Source: CAVPCY01 sp963702525
GTDB taxonomy: Bacteria; Actinomycetota; Coriobacteriia; Anaerosomatales; PHET01
Length of the DNA: 64,000 bases
Assembly: GCA_963702525.1 (NCBI GenBank)
Contig: CAVPCY010000017.1
Location: 1-64,000 of the forward strand
Direction of reading: 5' to 3'
Below the pieces are notes generated by a model. The model saw only the letters and a program-made list of their open reading frames with translations. It had not been told where the DNA came from and searched no databases. A program made the position numbers and the translations under genes. Every line of letters starts with the position of its first letter. The stretch's first letter is position 1. Of this stretch, positions 1 through 8,239 are shown piece after piece.

Positions 1-2
1 AG

Positions 3-607
3 CTCTACGTCTACAACCCTAGCATCGGCGCCAAGGCGCCCTATGGCGATCTCTCCACACAGAGATGTAGCGGCAACGCCAACTTCTGGAAGATCTACTC
101 CAAGTACTTCGGTTCACCTCTGGCGAACCCACGTATGCGCAGCGTCTACCGCTTCCGCAACCGCTACAACGGCACGTACCTGTACACGGCGTCAATCACC
201 GAGCGACTCAAGCTAAGAAGTACCCGAGGAAGTGGGATTACGGCGGAGCTGCCTTCTCGTGGGACACGTCGGTTCCCGCGTCCGCTACCAAGCCGGTCTG
301 GCGCTTCTACAACCGTCTGACCCACAAGTACTCTTTCACTGCCGACTCTGCGAAGTACAAGTACCGCAGGAGCGCGAGGGGCGACGATGCGTGGAAGTAC
401 GGCGGGGTGGCCTGGCGTGTCGCGACGCCGAGCAAGCACACCGACGGCGCCCAGACCGTCTATCGGTTCAAGAACCGACTGACCGGCGGCTACCTGCTTA
501 CTGCGTCGAACGCGACGGTCTCGAAGCTGAGAAGCGCGCGCTACGCGAGCAAGTGGCGCTACCTCGGCCCCACGTACTACCTCCCGAGGTACAAGCCGCA
601 GCCCTAG
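3..607 (+). CDS. DUF5648-repeat secreted protein, C-terminal part (frameshifted)
   Basis: The 5' end lies outside the window. The reading frame starting at base 3 gives aromatic repeats of the form VYRFxNRxxGxYLYTAS. It switches frame near 213, apparently one base lost, then runs to TAG at 605-607. At least three repeats are visible (about 140-205, 285-355 and 455-540), each with YRF/WRFYN, a Gly turn and Y/F-TA-S/D. This matches the DUF5648 repeat, found at the C-terminus of actinobacterial cell-surface proteins and autolysins. The role is probably cell-wall or carbohydrate binding outside the cell; no catalytic domain is in view. Confidence 0.7.
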
Positions 608-637
608 TTCGCCCCGCTGGTCGCGAGAAGCTCGTGC

Positions 638-1659
638 CTACAGCCTCCGGTTCGACGCCAGCGGCACCGGCGGCGCCAGTACGCCCTCGTCAGCAAAGCG
701 CTTGGCGAGCCGGCGGATGAACTCGTGGCGCACCGGGATGCGGTCCTGATAGCTGCGGCACCTGATCGTGACGTTGAGGACTGCGGCCGGCGGAGTCAGT
801 TCGGCGAAGCGAGCGCCGGGCTCTTCTCCCGGACGGCCTCCGGGCACTCGGCGATGACCTCACGCGCGACCTCGAGCGCGATGCGCTCGACCTGATCGGG
901 ATCGCCGGCACTGGCGAACGAGACCGGGATGAGCAGCACGAACTCGGGGTCGAGCGTGGTGAAGTTCGTCACGGTCGCGCGCGCGAGCACCGAGTTGGGC
1001 ACGAGCGCCACGTCGTTGGTGAGCTTCTGTACCGTGGTGTTGCGCCACGTCACGTCGAGCACGACGCCTTCCTCGCCCGTCTCGAGGCGGATGAAGTCAC
1101 CGGGCTGGATCTGCTTGGACGCGAGCAGCTGGATGCCGCTGAAGACGTTCTCGAGCGTGGGCTGTAGCGCGAGGCCTACCGCCAGCCCGCCGACGCCGAG
1201 CGCGGTGAGGAGCGGAGCCACCGAGATGCCCGCCGTCGCGAGCATCATCAGAATGCCGATGACCCACACGACGCCGCGCGCAAGGTTCACGAAGATGGAG
1301 CCACTGGGCAGCGGGGTGTCCTCTCGCATCGTGTACGCGCGGACGATGCGGCCCAGGATGCGAGCGCCGAAGGCCGTGAAGACGAAGATGGTGAGAAGCC
1401 TCATGCCCCGGATAGCGTCGGCAAGCGCCTCGCCAGTCATGCCTGAGGCTGAGATGCCGATACGGGCGCCCAGGATAAGGCCGAGCGAGGTCGGCAGCCA
1501 ATGGAGGCCGGCAGCCAGCTGAAGCAGCAAGGGATGCTGCCCGTCTTTGCCGCGCGATCGGAGCGCGCTGAAGATGACCTGATCGATGATCAGGCCCGCC
1601 GCGCCGCACCCCAGCGTCCACAGGAGCGTCTCGCTCCACTGCACCCACAGGTCGTTCAC
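638..1659 (-). CDS. MscS-family small-conductance mechanosensitive channel (frameshifted near C-terminus)
   Basis: This is a membrane channel that opens under tension to release solutes. Several N-terminal membrane segments are followed by the typical MscS pore helix and beta domain, with the stretch GVGGLAVGLALQPTLEN and then GDFIRLETGEEGVV. GTG at 1657-1659 is chosen over the GTG six bases upstream because AGGAGG (1667-1672) lies 7 nt before it. Near base 835 the frame breaks after ECPEAVRE. The other frame continues with a plausible cytoplasmic C-terminal domain (NVTIRCRSYQDR, RHEFIRRLAKRF) to 638. About 340 residues in all, normal for the family. It is a single gene, divergent from the downstream tRNAs. 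Confidence 0.8.
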
Positions 1660-1807
1660 GGCCACACCTCCTCGGCGAGAATCCTACACCAGCGACAGGG
1701 GAGGTGAGGCGGCGGCGAGCGCGTTGACCGAGCCTGCATGGGCGGATACACTAGCGCGTGCTCCGCGCCCGCGCGGGGCCGGGCCGAGCGCTCGCATAGG
1801 TTCGACC

Positions 1808-1883
1808 GGGCCGTTAGCTCAGTTGGCAGAGCAGGGGACTTTTAATCCCAAGGTCGCAGGTTCGAGACCTGCACGGCCCACCA
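1808..1883 (+). tRNA. tRNA-Lys (UUU)
   Basis: A complete cloverleaf. The acceptor GGGCCGT (1808-1814) pairs with ACGGCCC (1873-1879), followed by discriminator A and an encoded CCA. The anticodon loop reads CTTTTAA with anticodon TTT, and the T loop is TTCGAGA. It is five bases upstream of tRNA-Glu, so the two are probably co-transcribed. Confidence 0.96.
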
Positions 1884-1888
1884 TATAT

Positions 1889-1964
1889 GCCCCCATCGTC
1901 TAGAGGCCAAGGACTCCGCCCTTTCAAGGCGGCAACAGGGATTCGAATTCCCTTGGGGGCACCA
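1889..1964 (+). tRNA. tRNA-Glu (UUC)
   Basis: The acceptor GCCCCCA pairs with TGGGGGC (1954-1960), followed by A and an encoded CCA. The anticodon stem is CCGCC/GGCGG with loop CTTTCAA and anticodon TTC. The T arm is AGGGA/TCCCT around TTCGAAT. It is followed by a strong terminator. Confidence 0.96.
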
Positions 1965-1972
1965 AGCAATTC

Positions 1973-2010
1973 GCAGTCAGCCGGGGCAGAACCCCCGGCT
2001 GACTGCCTTT
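1973..2010 (+). terminator. Intrinsic terminator after the tRNA-Lys/Glu pair
   Basis: A perfect 14-bp stem (1973-1986 with 1993-2006) has a short loop and is followed by CTTTGTG. It ends the tRNA transcript. Being symmetric, it may also serve the small gene that ends at 2028 on the other strand. Confidence 0.8.
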
Positions 2011-2027
2011 GTGCCCTCGGCTTGCGT

Positions 2028-2231
2028 TCAGCCCGCGGCTACGGGGTGATGGCGATGCGGCATGTGTATGTGCGGCATGTGCGCGTTGCGGAAGAGATGC
2101 TCGACGCCCTCGACCAGCAAGTAGAACACAGTAGCGATCATGCTGACGATGAAGCCCAGTATGTAGACAAGCGCCGCGCCGATGATGAGCGCAACGATAA
2201 TTCCAACTGTCCAAGTCAGCGCCCCAGGCAT
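2028..2231 (-). CDS. Small two-helix membrane protein with His/Met-rich tail
   Basis: 67 residues. The ATG at 2229-2231 is preceded by GGGAGGCG at a good distance. Residues about 8-45 are almost entirely hydrophobic and can form two membrane helices. The tail carries HMPHIHMPHRHHP, a run of histidines and methionines that could bind a transition metal. No family is recognised. It stands alone, facing the tRNA terminator. Confidence 0.6.
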   Translation of the reverse strand: MPGALTWTVGIIVALIIGAALVYILGFIVSMIATVFYLLVEGVEHLFRNAHMPHIHMPHRHHPVAAG

Positions 2232-2716
2232 TTGAATCGCCTCCCACCAATTCACGATCACAATCCTTGTCATTCCCACGGTTCTCGAACGCTGGGGTAA
2301 CGCAGACCGAAGAGTCGGGTACGTCGTCGGCGTTGCCGACACGGATGCGCTTGTGAGGTGGCTCCACCAAGCGAGAGACACGCAGGGGGTGCAGCGCGTC
2401 TTGGGCGGACGAAGGTTCGCGTTTCGGTCTCGGATCCCTCGCGTGAACCGGCCCGACCACGGACGTCGACCCGGAGACGCAGAAAGACCCGCTCTCGAGC
2501 GGGCCTTTCTACCATGAAGAAGACTCTTTGCATTCGGCCCTGCCAAGCCGAAGTGCTCAACGTCTATGCCGGTATCATGCCTCTTGCGCGTGAACATGGC
2601 TTGTACGCGCCGTGTAGGCTTTCTTGGCGGTCTGTGGAGTAGCGATGGAGCGCGGCTTGCTTCATGCCGATGCAAGAGTGGCCAACCGTTGCGGTTCGCC
2701 CGTGAGTGATCAGCAC
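2232..2716. other. Gene-poor interval between the small membrane protein and tRNA-Glu(CUC)
   Basis: No convincing coding frame. Short open frames on both strands lack ribosome sites and have arginine- and proline-rich, shadow-like translations. The only structure seen is the hairpin at 2481-2512. Confidence 0.6.
2481..2512. terminator. Hairpin terminator, usable in both directions
   Basis: AGAAAGACCCGCTC pairs with GAGCGGGCCTTTCT around a two-base loop. A-rich and T-rich flanks on each side give a bidirectional intrinsic terminator shape. No adjacent gene was recognised that it clearly serves. Confidence 0.6.
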
Positions 2717-2792
2717 GCCCCCATCGTCTAGTGGCCAAGGACGCCGCCCGCTCAAGGCGGAAACGGAGATTCGAATTCTTCTGGGGGCACCA
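2717..2792 (+). tRNA. tRNA-Glu (CUC), with G at position 33
   Basis: Nearly identical in frame and arms to the tRNA-Glu(UUC) at 1889. The acceptor GCCCCCA pairs with TGGGGGC, and A and CCA are encoded. The anticodon stem is CCGCC/GGCGG with loop CGCTCAA, giving anticodon CTC. Position 33, almost always U, reads G. The T arm has one G-T pair. It is either a sequence error or an altered tRNA. Confidence 0.85.
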
Positions 2793-2881
2793 GTTGGTCG
2801 TCCGCGAGTCGCCGCAGTCGCGCCGCAGCGCGGCGCTCCCTGCTAGAATGTGCGCGCTGCCCTTGACTCGGGCGGTGACGC

Positions 2882-2956
2882 GGGCGATTGGCGCAGTGGG
2901 AGCGCAGCACCCTTACAAGGTGACGGTCGGGGGTTCAAATCCCTCATCGCCCACCA
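2882..2956 (+). tRNA. tRNA-Val (UAC)
   Basis: The acceptor GGGCGAT pairs with ATCGCCC (2946-2952), followed by A and an encoded CCA. The anticodon loop CTTACAA gives TAC, and the T loop is TTCAAAT. The top pair of the anticodon stem is a G-A mismatch. Confidence 0.94.
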
Positions 2957-2965
2957 GCAACTGAC

Positions 2966-3007
2966 GAGGCCTCGGCGATGGCGCCGGGGCCTCCGCGTTT
3001 CTTCCTA
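2966..3007 (+). terminator. Intrinsic terminator after tRNA-Val
   Basis: GAGGCC-CGGCG (2966-2977) pairs with CGCCG-GGCCTC (2982-2993) around a four-base loop, followed by CGCGTTTCTT. It also faces the end of the release-factor-like gene. Confidence 0.75.
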
Positions 3008-3033
3008 GTGAACTGCCCGTTGCGCTCTTCGGC

Positions 3034-3405
3034 CTACTCGCCCGGCCCCGGCGGCTTTCGCGCCGCCTTCGTCGCGGCGCGGCGAGTCTTCTCGGCGAGG
3101 CGACGCTCCTTGGCTGCTCGCGACGGCTTCGTGGCCCTGCGGGGAGCGGGCGGCGGCGCCATCGCCGCGGTGATGCGCTCGCGCAGTCTCCCCAGGCAGA
3201 CCTGCTTGTTGCGGTGCTGACTGCGCTCTCGGCGACACAGCACCACGATTCCAGTGGGGAGGTGCTTGAGCCTGACCGCGGAGTCCGTCGTGTTGACGCC
3301 TTGACCGCCCGGTCCGGTCGCCCGGAACGCGTGCACCTCACACTCGGCCAGAAGCGCCGTGTCCGTCTCGGGCAGGCGATAGCCTTCGGGTACGTGAGGT
3401 GTCAT
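3034..3405 (-). CDS. Small class-I release-factor-like (GGQ domain) protein
   Basis: About 123 residues with ATGPGGQGVNTTDSAVRL near residue 33, the GGQ motif that hydrolyses peptidyl-tRNA in the ribosome. This is followed by RRERSQHRNK and a long Lys/Arg/Ala-rich tail, the layout of ribosome-rescue factors such as ArfB/YaeJ and PrfH-like proteins. There is no codon-recognition domain. The ATG overlaps the ferredoxin stop as ATGA, so translation is probably coupled. The exact subfamily is not decided. Confidence 0.8.
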   Translation of the reverse strand: MTPHVPEGYRLPETDTALLAECEVHAFRATGPGGQGVNTTDSAVRLKHLPTGIVVLCRRERSQHRNKQVCLGRLRERITAAMAPPPAPRRATKPSRAAKERRLAEKTRRAATKAARKPPGPGE

Positions 3406-3593
3406 CTCTCTAACGAGATGGCGTCGACCGGGCACGAGTCTATGGCGTTGCGAACGCAGTCATACAGGTCCTCACCCGGATTCGGGGTGATGACGTGGGC
3501 GAACCCGTCGTCTTCGAGCCTGAAGACCTCGGGGCATTCGTCCTCGCAGTTGCCGCATCCGATACACAGATCCTCGTCGACGACTGGCTTCAT
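3402..3593 (-). CDS. Single-cluster [4Fe-4S] ferredoxin
   Basis: 63 residues. Cysteines in CIGCGNCEDECP (10, 13, 16, 20) and the late SCP (about residue 54) match small ferredoxins of the Thermotoga type, which hold one [4Fe-4S] cluster plus two further cysteines. It is a soluble low-potential electron carrier, fitting the oxidoreductases elsewhere in the window. It is first gene of a two-gene unit with the release-factor-like gene, with a 4-bp overlap. Confidence 0.92.
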   Translation of the reverse strand: MKPVVDEDLCIGCGNCEDECPEVFRLEDDGFAHVITPNPGEDLYDCVRNAIDSCPVDAISLER

Positions 3594-3777
3594 GCTGGGC
3601 CTCCTGGCGCCGGAACCACCGCTTCGGCCGCGGCTCGTGCTGAGAACTTACCCGCTTTGCGCCTCGCCAACGGGCGACGAGGGGGTGACAGAGGCACCAG
3701 ATTTCGTTATCCTGTTCACGAAGTCTCAGGGGGATGCCGATACTACTCGGTGTCCCGTTTCGTCTCGGAGGTCGCTT

Positions 3778-4107
3778 GTGAGCACCAAGAACATCGCAGC
3801 AATCATCGTGGCCGCGCTCGTTGCGGGTGTCGTCATCGGCAGCTTCGGTATCGCGAGCGCCGGCGGTCAGGTCAAGCTTCCTGCTCCGGGCGGATCCGAG
3901 TGCTCGTCCTGCACCGACGAGGCCGCGTGTGGTGAGGCCGCTGCGGCGGCTCCCACCGCTGCCGCAGCCGCTGGATGCGCGGACTGCGCCGAGGCGGCCC
4001 CTGCGGCTGCTGCTCCTGCTGCTGCTCCTGCTGCTGCGGCGGCATGCGATCCGGCCGCCGGTGCGTGTGGTTCCGGAACCGGCGGGTGCCCGAGCAGCGG
4101 TCAGTAG
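3778..4107 (+). CDS. Secreted or membrane-anchored Ala/Cys-rich low-complexity protein
   Basis: 109 residues from GTG 3778, with GGAGG seven bases upstream. One N-terminal hydrophobic helix (residues 6-28, ending GIASAGG) serves as signal or anchor. The remainder is mostly Ala, Pro and Gly with eight cysteines, including two CxxC pairs, embedded in poly-Ala. No family is recognised. The cysteines could bind metal or form disulphides outside the membrane. A strong terminator follows. Confidence 0.6.
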   Translation: MSTKNIAAIIVAALVAGVVIGSFGIASAGGQVKLPAPGGSECSSCTDEAACGEAAAAAPTAAAAAGCADCAEAAPAAAAPAAAPAAAAACDPAAGACGSGTGGCPSSGQ

Positions 4108-4146
4108 TCGCTGCTCCGGCGAGTCGCCGACCCATAGATCGTCTTC

Positions 4147-4180
4147 GAGAGGTCGCCCCGTGGGGCGGCCTCTCGGTTTG
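4147..4180 (+). terminator. Intrinsic terminator after the Ala/Cys-rich gene
   Basis: GAGAGG-CGCCCC (4147-4159) pairs with the complementary arm ending CCTCTC (4174) around GTG, followed by GGTTTG. It is a long GC stem with a short T tract. Confidence 0.75.
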
Positions 4181-4262
4181 CGGGCCGAGTCGGGTACCTA
4201 CTCCGCAGAGGCTCTAGGACACGCCGAGCCTGGCTCGGCAGCCCGGAACTTGGAGTGACCCC

Positions 4263-5315
4263 GTGGGAGACATCGTCGTAGGCACGTGCAGCTGGACCGA
4301 CAAGACGATGGTCGAGCGCTGGTACCCCGACGGGGTCAGCAGCGCCGAGCAGCGCCTGCGCTACTACGCGGCTCGATTCGACTCGGTGGAGGTCGACTCG
4401 GCGTTCTACGCTATCCCCAAGCCCGAGTATGCGGTCAACTGGGCGAAGCGCACGCCGCCCGGCTTCACCTTCCACGTGAAGGCCTACGGCATGATGACCG
4501 GCCACGAGGTCGACGAGCGCGCACTTCACCCTGACTTGGCCGAAGGCGGCTACAACTACGAGATCACCTCACGCGGGCGCGTGCGCATGCCCGAGGAGCG
4601 CATGGTCGCGCACGCGACCGAGCTATTCCTCGAGTCGGTCGAACCGCTCGTCGAGGCGGGCAAGATGGGCGGGGTGCTCATGCAGTACCCGCCGTGGTTC
4701 ACCGCCAAGGATCGCGAGAAGCGCGAGCGCAACCTCGCCACGATCGAGCACGATGCCGAGATGCTCGCCCCGCTGCCCGTCTTCGTCGAGTTCCGTCACG
4801 CGAGCTGGGTCGAAGGCTCGAACCTGAAGCGCACGATGCAGTTCCTCTCGGACCGCGAGCTCACGTTCGTGGCGGTCGACGCGCCGCAGATACAGGGCTC
4901 GTCGGTCATGCCGCCTATCACGGCGGCAACGGCGCGCCTCGGGTACGTGCGGCTCCACGGGCGCAACCAGGGCACGTGGAACGCGCGCACGGCGAGCGCG
5001 GCGGATCGCTTCGACTACCTCTACACCCCTGACGAGCTCGAGGAGTGGCGTCAGCCGATGCTCGACTTGGCCGAGTCGACCGAGCGCACGTGGGTCATGT
5101 TCAACAACTGCAAGTACGACTACGCACCCCGCAACGCGCGGGAGATGGCCGAGATCCTCGGCGACGTGGTGGCGCAGCGGCCGGGCGGCGTGCCGACCGG
5201 GGAGCCGGTGCCCGAGTCACTCGACGCCGAGGCGACCGCGACGGTGCGAGTCCGAGCCGGGCGAGCAGCTCGGCCTGGGCTTCTAGTCGCTTCACCGACT
5301 TCGGCCCGCGCTTGA
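4263..5315 (+). CDS. DUF72 (YecE-like) family protein
   Basis: 350 residues from GTG 4263, with TTGGAGTG upstream. GTCSWTD at the start, then WYP, then FDSVEVDSAFYAIP and the late MFNNCKYDYAPRNA are the hallmarks of DUF72, a TIM-barrel-like family of unknown activity. The last 35-40 residues are Arg/Ala-rich, lie antisense to the phosphoesterase gene and are not part of the domain. The true C-terminus may therefore be earlier, with a frameshift after about 5220. Confidence 0.85.
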   Translation: MGDIVVGTCSWTDKTMVERWYPDGVSSAEQRLRYYAARFDSVEVDSAFYAIPKPEYAVNWAKRTPPGFTFHVKAYGMMTGHEVDERALHPDLAEGGYNYEITSRGRVRMPEERMVAHATELFLESVEPLVEAGKMGGVLMQYPPWFTAKDREKRERNLATIEHDAEMLAPLPVFVEFRHASWVEGSNLKRTMQFLSDRELTFVAVDAPQIQGSSVMPPITAATARLGYVRLHGRNQGTWNARTASAADRFDYLYTPDELEEWRQPMLDLAESTERTWVMFNNCKYDYAPRNAREMAEILGDVVAQRPGGVPTGEPVPESLDAEATATVRVRAGRAARPGLLVASPTSARA

Positions 5316-6165
5316 GCTCGATGACGTGGATCTCGGGCTGGGCGAAGAAGCGGAGCGGCACCGTGACGTTGCCCGCGCCGCGGGTCACGAGCACGGGAAC
5401 TCCGGACTCCTCGAGCCATCCGCCCTTGTAGCGCTGGCCGTACACCGAGGGCACCAGCGGCGCGAGCATTCCGAACACCGTCAGCTGTCCGCCGTGGGTG
5501 TGGCCCGCCAGTGCCAGATCGAACGCGTTGCCCGTGCGGGGGAGCGCGTCGGGGAAGTAGTCGGGCGTATGCGAGACGAACACCGCGAACTCGTCGTCGC
5601 GGATGCCGGCAGCAGCGGCGTCGATGTCCGCGTCACCGATCCACGCGTCGTCGACACCGGCGACTCGAATGCTCTCACCACCGCGCGCCAGGGTCGCGTT
5701 CTCATTCACGAGCAGCGTGACGCCGGCATCGGCCATGCCCTTGTAGGCGTTGCTCACGCCTTCCCAGTAGTCGTGGTTGCCGAGTACCGCGAAGACGCCG
5801 AGCGGAGCTCTGATGCTCCCGACCTCCGAGTAGAACGCCTTGACCCCGCCTGATCGGCCACCCACGTAGTCGCCTCCGAGGATCACGACATCGGGTTCCA
5901 ACGCGTTGATCTGCTCCACGAGCGTCCGCATGCGGGACCGCCCGAGGTAGGGACCGGCGTGGATGTCGGCAGCGAACACGACAGTGGCGCCGTCGAAGGC
6001 GGCCGGCAGGTTGGGGCTCGTGAGGACTGCTCGGCTGACCTTGATGGTTCGGGCCTCGATGAGCGCCCAGGCGACGAAGACCGCGAACAGAAGGGCAAGG
6101 ACCGTGAGCGCCCACCGAAGGGGACTCCAGCCTGCGGCTGCCGCGATCGCGTCGGTCAGGTTCAT
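5101..6165 (-). CDS. Membrane-anchored calcineurin-like metallophosphoesterase
   Basis: The ATG at 6165 follows GGAGGCGTA. Residues about 15-37 form one membrane helix. The catalytic domain then shows AADIHAG, GGDYVG, GNHDYW, SHTPDYF and AGHTHGGQ, the five metal-binding blocks of the YkuE/YaeI-like branch of lipid-linked phosphoesterases. The domain ends near LKRGPKSVKRLEAQAELLARLG (about 5280). The remaining 60 residues are Arg/Pro-rich and antisense to the DUF72 gene, so the real stop is probably near 5217-5220 in another frame. Confidence 0.82.
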   Translation of the reverse strand: MNLTDAIAAAAGWSPLRWALTVLALLFAVFVAWALIEARTIKVSRAVLTSPNLPAAFDGATVVFAADIHAGPYLGRSRMRTLVEQINALEPDVVILGGDYVGGRSGGVKAFYSEVGSIRAPLGVFAVLGNHDYWEGVSNAYKGMADAGVTLLVNENATLARGGESIRVAGVDDAWIGDADIDAAAAGIRDDEFAVFVSHTPDYFPDALPRTGNAFDLALAGHTHGGQLTVFGMLAPLVPSVYGQRYKGGWLEESGVPVLVTRGAGNVTVPLRFFAQPEIHVIELKRGPKSVKRLEAQAELLARLGLAPSRSPRRRVTRAPAPRSARRPAAAPPRRRGSRPSPARCGVRSRTCSC

Positions 6166-6250
6166 TACGCCTCCGTGTGCAAGCGTCACACCACCGGACG
6201 CTCGGGTATCATCGACTCGCTGCACAAGTATAGGAGGGGGGCGAGGCGCG

Positions 6251-7416
6251 ATGCGCATTCTGCGCAACATCTTCAGACGCAAGCTGCGCGCGTTCCTCAC
6301 CATCTTCGGCATCTCGATCGGCGTGTTCGCACTGGTGGTGATGGGCGCGCTTGCCGAGAAGCTCACGCTGCTCGTCGACGGCGGCATGAAGTACTACGCG
6401 GGCAAGGTCGTGGTGAACGGCGAGGGCGGCATCATGGGCGTGGGCACGGCGCCCCTGAAGAAGAGCATGCTGCGAGAGATCGAGCACATCCCGGGAGTGC
6501 GCCGCGCCTCGGCCGCCTGCGGTGCGCTGCTCGACGAGGAACTGCCGACAGTGAGCATGGGCAACATCCCCACGATCCAGGCCGAGGACGGGCGGGCGAA
6601 GGGCTACGAGACGTTCGTGATCAAGATCGCCGAGGGCCGAGACCTCAAGAACACCGACATCGGCAAGGTGGCGCTGGGGTCCGACATCGTCACCAAGCTC
6701 AACGGCCACGTGGGCGGGTTCGTGGAGATCCGAGACGAGCGCTACGAGGTTGTCGGCATCTACGACAAGACGCTCACCGCGCCCGACAACGCCGTCGTGA
6801 TGACGATGGAGGACGCCCAGAAGATCGTCCACGATGATCTTCCCGACGCGGTGAAGGACTCTGTCGTCCCGGACACCATCGTCTCCAGCTTCGCCGTCTA
6901 CCTGGAGCCCGGCGAGCGTCCGGAGGTGGTGGCACGCCGCATCGAGCGCGAGATCGACAACGTCGATGCGATGACGCCGCTGGAGTTCGAGCGGCAGGTC
7001 AAGCAGCCACTCCAGATCTTCACCTCGGTCATCTACGCCATCGCGCTCATCTCGCTGCTCGTGGGCGGGCTGTCCGTCATCAACACCATGACGATGTCGG
7101 TCTCGGAGCGCACGCGCGAGATCGGCGTACGCAAGGCGATCGGCGCCTCGAGCGGGCAGATCATGGGACAGTTCGTCGCCGAGTCAGCGGTCATCGGGCT
7201 GATCGGCGGGCTGGCGGGCATGGTGCTCGGGCTGCTCGTGGCGAGCGGGGCCAACGCAGCCGGCGAGATCAGCGGCAATGCGCTGTTCCTTGTGACGAAC
7301 CGCCTGCTCGTCGGCTTCGCTCTCTGTTCGCGGTCGGCCTAGGCACGCTAAGCGGGCTGTACCCGGCGTATCACGCCGCGAGCCTCAACCCGGTGGAGGC
7401 GCTGCGCTATGAGTGA
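6251..7416 (+). CDS. ABC transporter permease, MacB/FtsX type (frameshifted)
   Basis: A signal-like first membrane helix is followed by a large extracytoplasmic MacB-PCD domain and three C-terminal helices of the FtsX domain, with ERTREIGVRKAIGAS. At about 7318 the frame changes. The other frame supplies VGLGTLSGLYPAYHAASLNPVEALRYE, the standard end, to TGA 7414-7416. The stop overlaps the next start by 8 nt. With the ATPase it forms an exporter, probably of antimicrobial peptides, lipids or lipoproteins. RBS GGAGG lies near 6231. Confidence 0.85.
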
Positions 7417-8230
7417 GCGCGCCGACACCGCCGTGAGCCCGGAAGTCGTCACCGAGCCGGTGGCAACGGCCGTTGTCGGCAGCGTGCCGTCGGGCGATCC
7501 CGGCCGCGAGATCATCGTGCGAGCCGTGGGCCTGGCCAAGCGCTACCAGCTCGGCAAGAACAACTTCGTCGATGCGCTCCGAGGCGCCACGCTCGACCTT
7601 GCGCGCGGCGAGATGGCGGCGATCATGGGGCCGTCGGGCTCGGGCAAGTCGACGTTCATGCACATCGCCGGCTGTCTGGACGTCTCGGACGGCGGCGAGG
7701 TGTGGCTGAACGGCCGTCGCGTCGACGGTCTGCCGGCCAGCGCGCTGGTGGAGATACGCCGCAAGGAGATCGGTTTCATCTTCCAAGGCTTCAATCTGAT
7801 TCCCACGCTCTCCGCCGAGGAGAACACCGCGCTGGCAGCCGAGTACGCGGGGCTCAGCCGCCGAGACGCTCTCGTTCGCGCTCGCGAACTGCTCGAACTC
7901 GTGGGGCTGGGCGACCGGATGCGCCACGTGCCCAGCGAGCTGTCCGGGGGTCAGCAGCAGCGGGTCGCGATCGCACGCGCGCTCGTCAACGATCCCGGCA
8001 TCGTGATGGGCGACGAGCCCACCGGCGATCTCGACACCGCGACGAGCGCCGAGATCGTGGGCATGATGCGCAGGATCAACCAGGAGCGCGGGACGACGTT
8101 TCTCATCGTCACCCACAACCCGGAGGTCGCCGAGTCGTGCGACCGCATCGTCCGTATGCGCGACGGTGTGGTCGTGGATGACGGTGACGGCACCCCGCAA
8201 GGCGTCGACGCGCGTGGCGCAGCCGAGTAG
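7409..8230 (+). CDS. ABC transporter ATP-binding protein (MacB/LolD family)
   Basis: 273 residues. Walker A GPSGSGKST is at residues 74-82. The Q-loop lies in IFQGFNLIPTLSA, the signature LSGGQQQRVAIARAL precedes Walker B IVMGDEPTGDLD, and an H-loop lies in VTHNPEVA. An N-terminal extension of about 35 residues is poorly conserved. It is the partner of the preceding permease and is followed at short distance by a two-component system, suggesting regulated efflux. Confidence 0.92.
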   Translation: MSERADTAVSPEVVTEPVATAVVGSVPSGDPGREIIVRAVGLAKRYQLGKNNFVDALRGATLDLARGEMAAIMGPSGSGKSTFMHIAGCLDVSDGGEVWLNGRRVDGLPASALVEIRRKEIGFIFQGFNLIPTLSAEENTALAAEYAGLSRRDALVRARELLELVGLGDRMRHVPSELSGGQQQRVAIARALVNDPGIVMGDEPTGDLDTATSAEIVGMMRRINQERGTTFLIVTHNPEVAESCDRIVRMRDGVVVDDGDGTPQGVDARGAAE

Positions 8231-8239
8231 GCGTCGCAG

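Noticed and set aside
2564..2755. Minus-strand small frame overlapping tRNA-Glu(CUC)
   Set aside because: It runs through a tRNA, has no ribosome site and no recognisable protein pattern.
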